DNA from: Hyphomicrobiales bacterium
GTDB taxonomy: Bacteria > Pseudomonadota > Alphaproteobacteria > Rhizobiales > Rhizobiaceae
Reading direction: 5' to 3'
Length of the DNA stretch: 64,000 bases
NCBI GenBank assembly: GCA_900467745.1
Contig: UBQW01000033.1
Coordinates: 1-64,000 of the forward strand
In this document: piece by piece, positions 43,273 through 53,928 of the stretch
Layout: every line of letters starts with the position of its first letter
Numbering within the stretch: the first letter of the stretch is position 1
Notes under the pieces: model-generated
Seen by the model: only the letters and a program-made list of their open reading frames with translations
Told to the model about the DNA's origin: nothing
The model's database searches: none
Program-made: the position numbers and the translations under genes

Positions 43273-44640
<1,368 letters not shown>

Positions 44641-44658
44641 AAGCTTCTTTCCGATCTA

Positions 44659-45030
44659 TCAGGCGTCGCCCAGGTAGGTCTTGATCGTCTCGATGAACTT
44701 CGGAACGGAGATCGGCTTGGAGACATATGCCTCGCAGCCGCCCTGGCGGATACGCTCCTCGTCGCCCTTCATCGCGAAGGCGGTGACGGCGATGACGGGA
44801 ATGACGTGGAGCTCGTCGTCCTCTTTCAGCCACTTGGTGACTTCGAGCCCGGAAACTTCGGGCAGCTGGATGTCCATGAGGATCAGATCGGGGCGATGCT
44901 TGCGGGCAAGATCCAGCGCCTCCATACCGTTGCGGGTCTGGATGGTTCTGTAGCCGGACGCCTCTATGAGGTCGCGAAAGAGCTTCATGTTGAGCTCGTT
45001 ATCCTCTACAATCATCACTTGTTTGGGCAT
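44659..45030 (-). CDS. divK: Single-domain response regulator DivK
   Basis: The 123-aa single receiver protein has D53 in LILMDIQLPEVSG and the lysine in SKPISVP. DivK relays PleC/DivJ signals to DivL/CckA in the alphaproteobacterial cell-cycle pathway. The chosen ATG matches the family N-terminus (MPKQVMIVEDNELN). Confidence 0.95.
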   Translation of the reverse strand: MPKQVMIVEDNELNMKLFRDLIEASGYRTIQTRNGMEALDLARKHRPDLILMDIQLPEVSGLEVTKWLKEDDELHVIPVIAVTAFAMKGDEERIRQGGCEAYVSKPISVPKFIETIKTYLGDA

Positions 45031-45147
45031 CGAACGCGATCCTAAGTCCGTCATGAAAACCGTTTCGCCTGGCGAGGATGAACCCGCTGGCGCACCGGTC
45101 GCCATGAAACCGATTGCGGCACGCTATCGGTATTTGGTTGAAAAATA

Positions 45148-45158
45148 GGTAATTTACC
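45148..45158. promoter_or_regulatory. Small palindrome ahead of the DUF3572 gene
   Basis: GGTAATTTACC is an 11-base palindrome 7 bases before the DUF3572 ATG. It may be an operator or just chance; a single short palindrome is weak evidence. Confidence 0.25.
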
Positions 45159-45165
45159 GCAAGAA

Positions 45166-45474
45166 ATGCAGAGCAACTTCAAGACTTCAAAGCAACGCGC
45201 CGCCGACCCGCAAGAGACGGCCATCGCAGTTCTCGCCTGGCTCGCAAACGAACCTGATCTGTTTGGTCGCTTCCTGGCGCTGACGGGGGTCGAACCGGCG
45301 CAGGTGAGGAACGCGATCAATGACCCAGGCTTCCTTTCCGGCATGATGGACTTCCTGATGCAGCATGAGCCGACAGCGCTGGCGTTTTGCCAGGCAAGCG
45401 GAACGCCGCCGGAGGTGCTGAATGCAGCCTGGCAGCATTTCTCTCCGGCCGGCCTCGGCTCGGGCGAGTATTGA
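45166..45474 (+). CDS. DUF3572 protein
   Basis: The 102-aa protein has the DUF3572 pattern: ETAIAVLAWLANEPDLFGRF, then DPGFLSGMMDFLMQHEPTALAFC. It is soluble and mostly helical, with no known function. It is divergent from divK, a common neighbourhood in Rhizobiales. The HAD-like gene follows by 2 bases. Confidence 0.85.
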   Translation: MQSNFKTSKQRAADPQETAIAVLAWLANEPDLFGRFLALTGVEPAQVRNAINDPGFLSGMMDFLMQHEPTALAFCQASGTPPEVLNAAWQHFSPAGLGSGEY

Positions 45475-45476
45475 TC

Positions 45477-46145
45477 ATGAGCGTGGTCACCGATCCCTCC
45501 CAGGTGCGCCTCGGTGATCGCCCGCTGATCGTCTGCGATATAGACGAGGTGGTGCTGGAATTTCTTTCGCCCCTCACCCGTTTCTTGCGCTCGCATGATT
45601 ACGATCTCCTGCCGCGCTCCTTTAGGCTGCACGGCAATATCGTGTCGCGTCTTGACGGCGCGGAGATGGACCGAGAGGCGTTCGACCGCTTCCACGAGAT
45701 ATTCTTCGAGACCCAGGACCTGTGGCAGGCGCCGGCGGAGCGTGCCGTCGAGACGCTGCATGCGCTGGCCGCCGATGCCGACATCGTCTTTCTCACGGCC
45801 ATGCCGCCGCGCCACCACGAGGTGCGCCGCAAGCTTCTCGACCGGTTCGATCTGTGCTTCGACATGATCGCCTCGGAACAGCCCAAAGGGCCGATCGTGG
45901 CGGCGCTGCACGACCGCCGGGAGCTGCCCGTCGCCTTTGTCGACGATATCCAACGCAACCTCCTTTCAGTTGCCGACCATGTGCCGGATTGCCTGCTGCT
46001 CAACATGATGGCGAATGCCGATTTCAAGCCATTCGCGCCGCCGCCCACCGGCACAATCGTACAGGCGTCCGACTGGACGCATGCGGCCGAGCTGATGCGG
46101 CGGCATTTCTCGACCACGACGACGCCCAGCAAAACCAGCGCATAA
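45477..46145 (+). CDS. HAD-like hydrolase-fold protein
   Basis: The 222-aa protein has a HAD-type first motif DIDEV (in LIVCDIDEVVLEF) and a fourth motif FVDDIQRN. A threonine in FLTAMPPRH could be motif II. The substrate is unknown. It starts 2 bases after the DUF3572 stop, so the two are probably one unit. Confidence 0.75.
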   Translation: MSVVTDPSQVRLGDRPLIVCDIDEVVLEFLSPLTRFLRSHDYDLLPRSFRLHGNIVSRLDGAEMDREAFDRFHEIFFETQDLWQAPAERAVETLHALAADADIVFLTAMPPRHHEVRRKLLDRFDLCFDMIASEQPKGPIVAALHDRRELPVAFVDDIQRNLLSVADHVPDCLLLNMMANADFKPFAPPPTGTIVQASDWTHAAELMRRHFSTTTTPSKTSA

Positions 46146-46194
46146 GCGCCGACATCCTCTTGAGACTCTCGAACTTAGAGCGTAATGTCGCGAT

Positions 46195-46209
46195 GTTCAA
46201 CCTTTGTTC
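46195..46209 (+). promoter_or_regulatory. LexA (SOS) box of dinB
   Basis: GTTC-N7-GTTC (46195-46198 and 46206-46209), the alphaproteobacterial LexA operator consensus, ends 6 bases before the dinB ATG. This is the expected position for SOS control. Confidence 0.7.
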
Positions 46210-46215
46210 CCGTCG

Positions 46216-47505
46216 ATGACCGCCAATCCTGCCAAGACACCCGGCTTCTGTCGCGACTGCCTTGCCGAGCAGAAGGCGGAGGGGCGACGCTGTGCCGCCT
46301 GCGGCAGCCCTCGCCTCGTGCGCCACGATGAGCTCTATGGCCTGACGCTCGCACATATCGACTGCGATGCCTTCTATGCCTCCGTCGAGAAGCGCGACAA
46401 TCCCGAACTTGCCGACAAGCCCGTCATTATCGGCGGGGGAAAGCGCGGCGTGGTATCGACCGCCTGCTATGTCGCGCGGATCTACGGCGTGCGTTCGGCA
46501 ATGCCGATGTTCAAGGCGCTGGAGGCCTGCCCGCAGGCGGTGGTGATCCCTCCCAACATGGAGAAATACGTCAAGGTCGGCCGCGAGGTGCGGGCGATGA
46601 TGCAGGAACTTACGCCGCTCGTTCAGCCGCTGTCGATAGACGAGGCGTTTCTGGAACTCGGCGGCACCGAGCGGCTGCACAACGACCCGCCGGCGCGCAC
46701 GCTGGCAAAATTCGCCCGCCGCGTCGAGAAGGAGATCGGTATCACCGTTTCGATCGGGCTCTCCTACTGCAAGTTTCTGGCGAAGGTGGCCTCCGACCTG
46801 CAGAAGCCGCGCGGGTTCTCGGTGATCGGCCGCGAGGAAGCGGTGTCGTTTCTGGCGCCACGTCCCGTGACGACGATCTGGGGCGTGGGAAAGGCCTTCG
46901 CCGCGACGCTGGAGGCCGACGGCATCCGCACAATCGGCCAGTTGCAGACCATGGACGAGACCGACCTGATGCGCCGCTATGGCACCATGGGGCAACGGCT
47001 GTCGCGGCTATCGCGCGGGATCGATGACCGCGACGTGCATCTCAACGATCCCGCCAAGAGCGTTTCGGCCGAGACGACCTTCTTCGACGACATTTCTCGC
47101 CATGAGGAACTCGTTCCGGTGCTGCGCAATCTCTCCGAGAAGGTCGCCTGGCGCCTGAAGAAGGGCGATATCGCGGGCCATACCGTCGTTCTGAAGATGA
47201 AGACGGCAGACTTCAAATCGCGCACACGCAACCGCAAGCTGGAGGATCCTACGCAGCTTGCCGACCGTATCTTCCGCACTGGGATCGAACTGCTGCAGAA
47301 AGAAACCGACGGAACCAAGTTCCGACTGATCGGCATCGGCGTGACCGACCTTTGCGACCCCACGCGGGCCGATCCGCCCGACCTGATCGACGTTCAATCC
47401 GGGCGACGTGCCGCGGCCGAGGCCGCCATGGACAAGCTGCGCGACAAGTTCGGCAAGGGCACGGTCGAGACCGGCTATACGTTCGGAACCAAGCGCAATC
47501 AATAA
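46216..47505 (+). CDS. dinB: DNA polymerase IV with N-terminal zinc ribbon
   Basis: The 429-aa Y-family polymerase has AHIDCDAFYASVEKRDNPEL (palm, steric gate tyrosine) and catalytic SIDEAFLEL. Preceding this is a CRDC...CAAC zinc-ribbon-like segment (residues about 10-30), an extension found in some alphaproteobacterial DinB proteins. The C-terminal little finger is complete. The SOS box fits damage induction. The ATG is preferred to a TTG four codons upstream. Confidence 0.93.
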   Translation: MTANPAKTPGFCRDCLAEQKAEGRRCAACGSPRLVRHDELYGLTLAHIDCDAFYASVEKRDNPELADKPVIIGGGKRGVVSTACYVARIYGVRSAMPMFKALEACPQAVVIPPNMEKYVKVGREVRAMMQELTPLVQPLSIDEAFLELGGTERLHNDPPARTLAKFARRVEKEIGITVSIGLSYCKFLAKVASDLQKPRGFSVIGREEAVSFLAPRPVTTIWGVGKAFAATLEADGIRTIGQLQTMDETDLMRRYGTMGQRLSRLSRGIDDRDVHLNDPAKSVSAETTFFDDISRHEELVPVLRNLSEKVAWRLKKGDIAGHTVVLKMKTADFKSRTRNRKLEDPTQLADRIFRTGIELLQKETDGTKFRLIGIGVTDLCDPTRADPPDLIDVQSGRRAAAEAAMDKLRDKFGKGTVETGYTFGTKRNQ

Positions 47506-47600
47506 TATGTGAGCCCTACTCAAGATCGCTCATTTCAAATCTTCCTTAAGTTTCGAGCTTTACCCTCCGGCCCGTAGTATTGCGTATCGGTTGGGTTCAA

Positions 47601-48836
47601 ATGTTCTCGCGTCTCGTCTTCGGGCTCGGCTTGCTGTCGGCCACCGCCCTCGTGCACCCCGCGTTCGCCACGGACGCACGGGCGCTGCAGATCTTCGTTT
47701 CCAAGAGCAAGCAATCGCTGGCCGTCTATGACGGTACCGATGTCATCGCCACGTCGAAGATATCGAGCGGGAAATCCGGCCACACTACGCCGAGTGGCAT
47801 CTTCTCGGTGATCGAGAAGCAGACCTACCACGAATCCAACATCTATTCGGGCGCGCCGATGCCGTTCATGCAGCGGCTGACATGGTCGGGCATCGCGCTC
47901 CACCAGTCGAACTCCGTGCCGCGCTATCCCGCCTCGCACGGCTGCGTGCGCATGCCCGACGCGTTTGCGAAACAGCTCTACAAGATGACCGAGATGGGCG
48001 TGCCCGTTATCATCACCGACGCGCAGCTTGCGCCGGAGCCGGTCGACCATCCAATGCTGTTTAGCCCGCACGCGCCGGCCCCGGCACCGCTGCTATCCGA
48101 TGTCGAGCTACGGCCGGCGATCGGCTCACTGCCGGTGCAGGTGGCGATGAACGAGGTGGCGATGCCGCGGCTGCAGGTGCAGCCGATCGTGGCGCCCGCA
48201 AACGACCAGCCGGTGAAGATCCTGATCACCCGCCGGGCGCAGCGCGAGACGATCATCGACCTGCAGACCTACCTCGCCGAGCTTGGATTTGCCGTCGGCA
48301 ACGCCGACGGCTATCTCGGGCCGGCGACGGTTCAGGCGATCGGCGAGTTCAAGAAGCAGCATCCGATGAGCCCAGACGCCGCCAAGTCACTCATCAGTGA
48401 CGATCTCTTGCGCGCAGTCTACAGCGCCGCCGGCAAGGGTGAGCCGCCGAACGGCGTGATCATGGTGCGGCAGGGATTCCAGCAGGTGTTCGAGGCACCG
48501 GTGACGATCGCCCAACCGGAACTGGCGCTCGGGACCCATTTCTTCAGCGCGCACGAGGTGAATTTCGAAGACGGCACCACCGAGTGGCTGGGCGTGACGC
48601 TGCCCAACACCTTGACCAGCCAGACGATGAAGCGGCTGGGCATCAGCACGATGGAAAGCTCGATCATCTCTGGCACGCCGATCCTGAACGCGCTCGGCCG
48701 GATCACCATTCCCGATGACACGAGACAGCGGATTGACTCCATGCTGACGCCGGGATCGACGCTGACGATCTCCGACACCGGCGTCGGCCCGGAGACCGGT
48801 CAGGGCACCGACTTCATCACGCTGACGCGCGGCTAG
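47601..48836 (+). CDS. Exported L,D-transpeptidase with peptidoglycan-binding domain
   Basis: The 411-aa protein has a signal peptide (MFSRLVFGLGLLSATALV...FA), a YkuD catalytic domain with the C115 motif SHGCVRMPDAF, and a C-terminal peptidoglycan-binding-like repeat (LQTYLAELGFAVGNADGYLG). It likely forms 3-3 crosslinks or attaches proteins to peptidoglycan, important in polar-growing Rhizobiales (inference). Its stop shares the palindrome CTAG with the convergent dnaE stop. Confidence 0.88.
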   Translation: MFSRLVFGLGLLSATALVHPAFATDARALQIFVSKSKQSLAVYDGTDVIATSKISSGKSGHTTPSGIFSVIEKQTYHESNIYSGAPMPFMQRLTWSGIALHQSNSVPRYPASHGCVRMPDAFAKQLYKMTEMGVPVIITDAQLAPEPVDHPMLFSPHAPAPAPLLSDVELRPAIGSLPVQVAMNEVAMPRLQVQPIVAPANDQPVKILITRRAQRETIIDLQTYLAELGFAVGNADGYLGPATVQAIGEFKKQHPMSPDAAKSLISDDLLRAVYSAAGKGEPPNGVIMVRQGFQQVFEAPVTIAQPELALGTHFFSAHEVNFEDGTTEWLGVTLPNTLTSQTMKRLGISTMESSIISGTPILNALGRITIPDDTRQRIDSMLTPGSTLTISDTGVGPETGQGTDFITLTRG

Positions 48837-51800
48837 ACCAGCTCGACGTCGATCACCCCGGGGGCCGAACGCATTGCGGCGGCGATTTCGGGCGTGATCC
48901 GGTATTTCTGCGCCAGCTCCACCTCGATCTCGCGCTTGCCATCCTCCTTGATGACGATGAAGGAGACGAGGCCGTCGCCCCTGGCATTGAGGTGGGCGGC
49001 AACGGCGCGCAGCGGGCCGGAATCGCGGACATAGACGCGGAGCGCCTTCTGCATCTGCAGAGACTTTTCCTCCAGCGACTGGATCGTCTGGATGCGCAGA
49101 CCGATGCCCTCCGGTCGCTCTTCGCCGGTGGCGGTGATGACGAAGGATTTTCCCGATTCCAGCATGTCGCGATACTGGTTCAGCATCTCCGAGAAGAGCA
49201 CCGCTTCGAACTGGCCGGACGAATCCGAGAAGACGATGATGCCCATCTTGTTGCCGGTGCGCGTCTTGCGCTCCTGCTTGGAGATGACGGTGCCGGCCAG
49301 ACGCGCATTGCTGGCGCCCTGCTTCACGGCTGCCGCGAAATCACCGAAGGTCTGGACCCGCATCTTTTCCAGGACGCTGCTGTAGCTGTCGAGCGGATGG
49401 GCCGTCAGGTAGAAACCGAGGACCTGGAATTCCTTGAGCAGGCGCTCCGAGGGCAGCCAGGGCGAGAAAGGCGGCATCGAGATCTTTTCCGGGCCGGATG
49501 ACAGCACCCCGCCGAAGATATCCGACTGGCCGCTCAACTTGTTTTCCTGGGCGCGCTGGGCATAGCCCATGATGCGATCTATGCCGCCCGAAAGCTGGGC
49601 GCGATCGAGCTCGAAGCAATCGAAGGCGCCGGCGAAAATCAGGCTTTCCAGCACGCGCCGGTTCACCTGCTTCGGATCGATGCGCAGGCAGAAATCCTCG
49701 AGGCTGGCGAATGGCGTGTCGCCGCGTACCTCGACGATATGATCGACGGCCGATTCGCCGACACCCTTCAGCGCCGCCAGCGCGTAATAGATGCGGTTGT
49801 CGCCGGTCTGGAAGTGGCGGAACGAGGTCTGCACCGAGGGCGCGATCACTTCTATACCGAGGCGCTTGGCATCCTGGCGGAAATCGTTGACCTTTTCGGT
49901 GTTCGACATGTCGAGCGTCATCGAGGCGGCGAGGAACTCGACCGGATAATGCGCCTTCATGTAGGCGGTCTGGTAGGAGACGATGGCGTAGGCGGCGGCG
50001 TGCGACTTGTTGAAGCCGTAGTTGGCGAACTTCGCCAGAAGCTCGAAGATGTTGTCTGCCTGTGGCTTCGACACGCCGTTCTTGACGGCGCCGACGACGA
50101 AGCGCTCGCGCTGCTGATCCATCTCCGCCTTGATCTTCTTACCCATGGCGCGGCGCAGAAGATCGGCCTCGCCGAGCGAATAGCCCGACAGCACCTGAGC
50201 GATCTGCATGACCTGCTCCTGGTAGACGATAACGCCCTGCGTTTCCTTCAACAGGTAATCGATGGTCGGGTGGATCGATTCGAGCTCTTCCTCGCCATGC
50301 TTGCGGGCGTTGTAGGTCGGGATGTTTTCCATCGGGCCCGGACGATAGAGCGCCACGAGCGCGATGATGTCCTCGATGCAGTCGGGACGCATGCCGATCA
50401 GTGCCTTGCGCATGCCGGCACTTTCCACCTGGAACACGCCGACCGTTTCGCCGCGCGACAGCATCTCATAGGTCAGCTTGTCATCGAGCGGGATCGCGGC
50501 GAGATCGACCTTGATGCCGCGCTTGGCGACGAAGTCGACGGCGACCTTCAGCGTCGTCAGCGTCTTCAGGCCGAGGAAGTCGAACTTGACGAGACCGGCC
50601 TGTTCGACCCACTTCATGTTGAACTGGGTGACCGGCATGTCGGAGCGCGGATCGCGATACATCGGCACCAGCTTCGACAGCGGGCGATCGCCGATGACGA
50701 TACCGGCGGCGTGGGTCGATGCGTGGCGGTAGAGACCTTCGATCTTCTGCGCGATATCGAGCAGGCGGGCGACGACGGGCTCCTTGTCGGCCTCCTCCTG
50801 CAGCTTCGGCTCTTCCTCGATCGCCTTCGACAGCGGTGTCGGGTTGGCCGGATTGTTCGGCACCAGCTTGCAGATCTTGTCGACCTGGCCGTAGGGCATT
50901 TCCAACACGCGGCCGACGTCGCGAAGGGCGGCGCGCGCCTGTAGCGAGCCGAAGGTGATGATCTGTGCCACCTGCTCGCGGCCATATTTCTTCTGCACGT
51001 AGCGGATCACCTCTTCGCGGCGATCCTGGCAGAAGTCGATATCGAAGTCGGGCATCGAGACGCGTTCCGGATTGAGGAAGCGTTCGAAGAGCAGCGAGAA
51101 GCGCAGTGGATCGACGTCGGTGATGGTGAGCGCATAGGCGACCAGCGAGCCCGCACCGGAGCCGCGGCCGGGGCCAACCGGGATATCCTGCAGCTTCGCC
51201 CACTTGATGAAGTCGGCAACGATCAGGAAGTAGCCGGGGAATTTCATGCGCTCGATAACGCTGAGCTCGAATTCCAGGCGGTCGCGGTAATCCTTCTCCT
51301 CATAGCCCGCAGACATGCCGAGCGTCTGAAGGCGCATGTCGAGACCTTCGACCGCCTGGCGGCGAAGCTCCAGCGATTCGGCGCGCTCCGCTTCCTCCGG
51401 ATCCGCGGTGGCGCCGGTGAAGCGTGGGAGGATCGGCTTGCGGGTTTTCAAAACGAAGGAGCAGCGGCGGGCGATCTCCACCGTATTTTCAAGCGCCTCG
51501 GGCAGATCGGCGAAAAGCTTCACCATCTCGGCGCGGCTCTTCAGGTAGTGATCAGGCGTCAGGCGAAAACGCGTGTCGTCGGAGACGATGGCATTGTGCG
51601 CCACGGCCATCAGCGCGTCGTGCGCGTCGTAATCGTCGCGCGTCGGGAAGAAGGCCTCGTTGGTCGCGACCAGCGGGATCTCGTGCTCATAGGCAAGTCC
51701 GATCACCCGCTGCTCGTGGCGCTTGTCATAGGTACCCTGGCGCTGAAGCTCCATGTAGAGCCGATCGCCGAACTTGTCCTTCAGCGACAGCAAGCGCGCG

Positions 51801-52330
51801 GTCGCCGGCGCGATGTGCCCCTCTTTCAGCGGCATGTCGATCGGGCCGGTCGATGCGCCTGACAGCGCGATCAGGCCCTCCGTGCCGAGCTCGTCGAGCC
51901 ACGACGCCTTGATGTGGACCGCCTGCCCGGCGCCCTCGCCGCTGAGATAGGCACGGCTGACGAGATCCACCAGCCGTTCATAGCCTGCGTCGGTGGCCGA
52001 CAGAAGCACGATCGACGGCAGCTTCGCCAGCTGCTGCTGGCCGCCGCGCCGCTCTGTCTCGAGCCCGTCTTCCATATCGATGGAAACCTGGCAGCCGATA
52101 ATCGGCTGCAGACCTTCGTCCATCGATTTCTGCGCAAATTCCAGTGCGACGAATAGATTGTTGGTATCGGTGATGGCGATCGCCGGCTGGCTATCGCCCG
52201 ATGCCTTGTAGAGAATCTTCTTAAGCGGCAACGCCCCCTCAAGCAGCGAGAAGGCGGAGTGCACACGCAAGTGAACGAAGCCCGGCGTACCGCCGATGAA
52301 GTCGCTCGCGCCGTTTTCAGTGCCCGCCAT
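48833..52330 (-). CDS. dnaE: DNA polymerase III alpha subunit
   Basis: The 1165-aa replicative polymerase has an N-terminal PHP domain (FVHLRVHSAFSLLEG), the polymerase core with PDFDIDFCQDRRE catalytic acids, and a C-terminal OB-fold and tau-binding region. The length fits DnaE1. Its stop codon TAG overlaps the convergent L,D-transpeptidase stop. The gene lies in the usual rhizobial order next to lolD/lolC and dinB. Confidence 0.96.
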   Translation of the reverse strand: MAGTENGASDFIGGTPGFVHLRVHSAFSLLEGALPLKKILYKASGDSQPAIAITDTNNLFVALEFAQKSMDEGLQPIIGCQVSIDMEDGLETERRGGQQQLAKLPSIVLLSATDAGYERLVDLVSRAYLSGEGAGQAVHIKASWLDELGTEGLIALSGASTGPIDMPLKEGHIAPATARLLSLKDKFGDRLYMELQRQGTYDKRHEQRVIGLAYEHEIPLVATNEAFFPTRDDYDAHDALMAVAHNAIVSDDTRFRLTPDHYLKSRAEMVKLFADLPEALENTVEIARRCSFVLKTRKPILPRFTGATADPEEAERAESLELRRQAVEGLDMRLQTLGMSAGYEEKDYRDRLEFELSVIERMKFPGYFLIVADFIKWAKLQDIPVGPGRGSGAGSLVAYALTITDVDPLRFSLLFERFLNPERVSMPDFDIDFCQDRREEVIRYVQKKYGREQVAQIITFGSLQARAALRDVGRVLEMPYGQVDKICKLVPNNPANPTPLSKAIEEEPKLQEEADKEPVVARLLDIAQKIEGLYRHASTHAAGIVIGDRPLSKLVPMYRDPRSDMPVTQFNMKWVEQAGLVKFDFLGLKTLTTLKVAVDFVAKRGIKVDLAAIPLDDKLTYEMLSRGETVGVFQVESAGMRKALIGMRPDCIEDIIALVALYRPGPMENIPTYNARKHGEEELESIHPTIDYLLKETQGVIVYQEQVMQIAQVLSGYSLGEADLLRRAMGKKIKAEMDQQRERFVVGAVKNGVSKPQADNIFELLAKFANYGFNKSHAAAYAIVSYQTAYMKAHYPVEFLAASMTLDMSNTEKVNDFRQDAKRLGIEVIAPSVQTSFRHFQTGDNRIYYALAALKGVGESAVDHIVEVRGDTPFASLEDFCLRIDPKQVNRRVLESLIFAGAFDCFELDRAQLSGGIDRIMGYAQRAQENKLSGQSDIFGGVLSSGPEKISMPPFSPWLPSERLLKEFQVLGFYLTAHPLDSYSSVLEKMRVQTFGDFAAAVKQGASNARLAGTVISKQERKTRTGNKMGIIVFSDSSGQFEAVLFSEMLNQYRDMLESGKSFVITATGEERPEGIGLRIQTIQSLEEKSLQMQKALRVYVRDSGPLRAVAAHLNARGDGLVSFIVIKEDGKREIEVELAQKYRITPEIAAAMRSAPGVIDVELV

Positions 52331-52412
52331 GATATGCCTTTCCGCGCATCCGTATGAATCGGATGCATTGTCGGATTTGGGGACGTGGATGTCCAGAGAG
52401 GCGGGTACTATC

Positions 52413-52437
52413 GGACCGCATGACAGCCATGCGGTCC
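52413..52437 (-). terminator. Hairpin after the 28-codon gene
   Basis: Perfect 10-bp stem GGACCGCATG/CATGCGGTCC with a 5-base loop. The T tract on the minus strand is short, so it is a terminator-like hairpin only. It lies 10 bases past the stop of the small gene. Confidence 0.45.
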
Positions 52438-52446
52438 CCGTTATTC

Positions 52447-52533
52447 TTACATTGCCATGCAGATCAAAGAGAAGCTGGCAATGAACATTGCGATGGAGGT
52501 GAATGCTGCGATATCACGGATCATGTCAGTCAT
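52447..52533 (-). CDS. 28-aa membrane peptide
   Basis: The frame starts MTDMIRDIAAFTSIAMFIA, continues through a hydrophobic segment and ends in CMAM. It is a single helix of membrane length. AGGAGA lies 6 bases ahead of its ATG, a strong ribosome-binding site. A perfect hairpin follows the stop. It lies upstream of dnaE on the same strand, but 114 bases apart. I know no named family. The combination of start signal, one helix and terminator makes it a good candidate small protein. Confidence 0.5.
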   Translation of the reverse strand: MTDMIRDIAAFTSIAMFIASFSLICMAM

Positions 52534-52632
52534 TTGGCTCTCCTGTGCTCTTATGTTTTTATTTTGTTCCGCTATTGTTCCGTTGTCAACAGGATTGTTT
52601 TCTGTTTGGTTAACGGCAAACGGGAGACGAGC

Positions 52633-53208
52633 ATGCGTCGATTCATCTTTGTGGCAGTCCTGCTTTCAGCCAACGCGGCCTTCGGCGCGGATCCTGATCC
52701 GGCGCGCATCGTCGATGCGGCCGTGGGAGACTGGAACGGTGACGGCAAACCGGATCTGGCGCTGCTCGCCGAGGCTCCCGACGATGCCGCCGACGACCAA
52801 CTCGGCGTCTACATCTATCTGCGGGATGACCACGACCTGTTGCGGCTTGCGACCAGCGCACCCGGCAAGATTTGGGGAACCACAGTGGCTGAGGGGATTT
52901 ATGGCCAGGAACCGTCGATCAAGGCGGCAGGCAAGAGTTCGATCGCCATCCATTCGCAGAACAGCGCCATCGGCCGCGACCGCTGGGAGCAAACGCTGAC
53001 ACTTGCCTACCGCAACAACCAGTTCGTCGTCGCCGGCTACACCTACAGCCATTACGACACGCTAAATCCGGATGGCGGCGGTTCATGCGATTACAACGCG
53101 CTCACCGGCAAGCTGCAGCGAGACGGAAAGGATGCGAAGGCCGAGGCGCGGACGATCGCGATTGCCGACTGGAAGGACGAAACCGGGCAGTCGATCTGCG
53201 GCGGCTAG
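52633..53208 (+). CDS. Exported FG-GAP/VCBS-like protein
   Basis: The 191-aa protein has a signal peptide (MRRFIFVAVLLSANAAFG) and a calcium-binding-like motif GDWNGDGKPDLALL, as in FG-GAP or VCBS repeats, here as one copy. The rest is beta-rich. GGGAG precedes the ATG. Function unknown. It ends convergent to lolD. Confidence 0.7.
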   Translation: MRRFIFVAVLLSANAAFGADPDPARIVDAAVGDWNGDGKPDLALLAEAPDDAADDQLGVYIYLRDDHDLLRLATSAPGKIWGTTVAEGIYGQEPSIKAAGKSSIAIHSQNSAIGRDRWEQTLTLAYRNNQFVVAGYTYSHYDTLNPDGGGSCDYNALTGKLQRDGKDAKAEARTIAIADWKDETGQSICGG

Positions 53209-53230
53209 ATTCGTTCTGACCCGGTCGCGA

Positions 53231-53914
53231 TCAGAAATCCACGACCTTGCCATCGGCGATGGTGACACGGCGGTCCATGCGGGCCGCGAGCTCGTGGTTG
53301 TGGGTGGCGATCAGGGCCGCGAGGCCGGACTGGCGCACCAAGGCCTCTAGGGCTTCGAAGACATAGCTCGCGGTCTCGGGGTCGAGGTTGCCTGTTGGTT
53401 CGTCGGCGAGCAGAAGGCTGGGCGCGTTGGCGACGGCTCGGGCGATCGCCACGCGCTGCTGTTCACCACCAGACAATTCGCCGGGACGATGGGCGCCACG
53501 GTGGCCGATGCGCATGTAGTCGAGCAGCTGCCCTGCCCGCACCTTGGCTTCGTTGCGCGGCAGGCCGGCGATCATCTGCGGCATCATGATGTTTTCAAGC
53601 GCCGAGAATTCCGGAAGCAGGTGGTGGAACTGGTAGACGAAGCCGATCTCGCTGCGACGGATCGCGGTGCGCTTGTCGTCTGAAAGGCCATTGCAGGCAT
53701 TGCCACTGATGGTCACTTCGCCGCCATCGGGATGCTCGAGCAGGCCCGCCAGATGCAGCAGGGTCGACTTGCCGGTGCCTGATGGAGCCACGAGCGCGAC
53801 GATCTCGCCGCTGTTGATGGTGAGGTCAGCCTTCTTCAGGATCGAAAGCTGGGTCTCTCCCTGGCCATAGTGACGCTCGACGCCGGAAAGCTTGAGAACG
53901 GTATTCCGCTTCAT
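53231..53914 (-). CDS. lolD: Lipoprotein-releasing ABC transporter ATP-binding protein
   Basis: The 227-aa ABC ATPase has Walker A (APSGTGKST), LSGGEQQRVAIARA and Walker B (LLLADEPTGNLD). It powers the LolCE-type complex that releases lipoproteins from the inner membrane. It follows lolC with a 14-base gap. The chosen ATG gives the normal N-terminus; an upstream extension of 21 codons overlaps the lolC end. Confidence 0.92.
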   Translation of the reverse strand: MKRNTVLKLSGVERHYGQGETQLSILKKADLTINSGEIVALVAPSGTGKSTLLHLAGLLEHPDGGEVTISGNACNGLSDDKRTAIRRSEIGFVYQFHHLLPEFSALENIMMPQMIAGLPRNEAKVRAGQLLDYMRIGHRGAHRPGELSGGEQQRVAIARAVANAPSLLLADEPTGNLDPETASYVFEALEALVRQSGLAALIATHNHELAARMDRRVTIADGKVVDF

Positions 53915-53928
53915 GTAATCAGCATTCC

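Larger units (their letters stand above)
52331..52632. other. Interval between dnaE and the FG-GAP protein gene, with a small gene
   Basis: It contains the 28-codon membrane peptide gene and a perfect hairpin (52413-52437). The rest (about 52534-52632) is AT-rich and probably carries promoters in both directions. Confidence 0.5.

Noticed and set aside
53215..53236. TTCTGA/TCAGAA inverted repeat between the FG-GAP gene and lolD
   Set aside because: The arms are only 6 bases and no T run follows. It is too weak for a terminator call.
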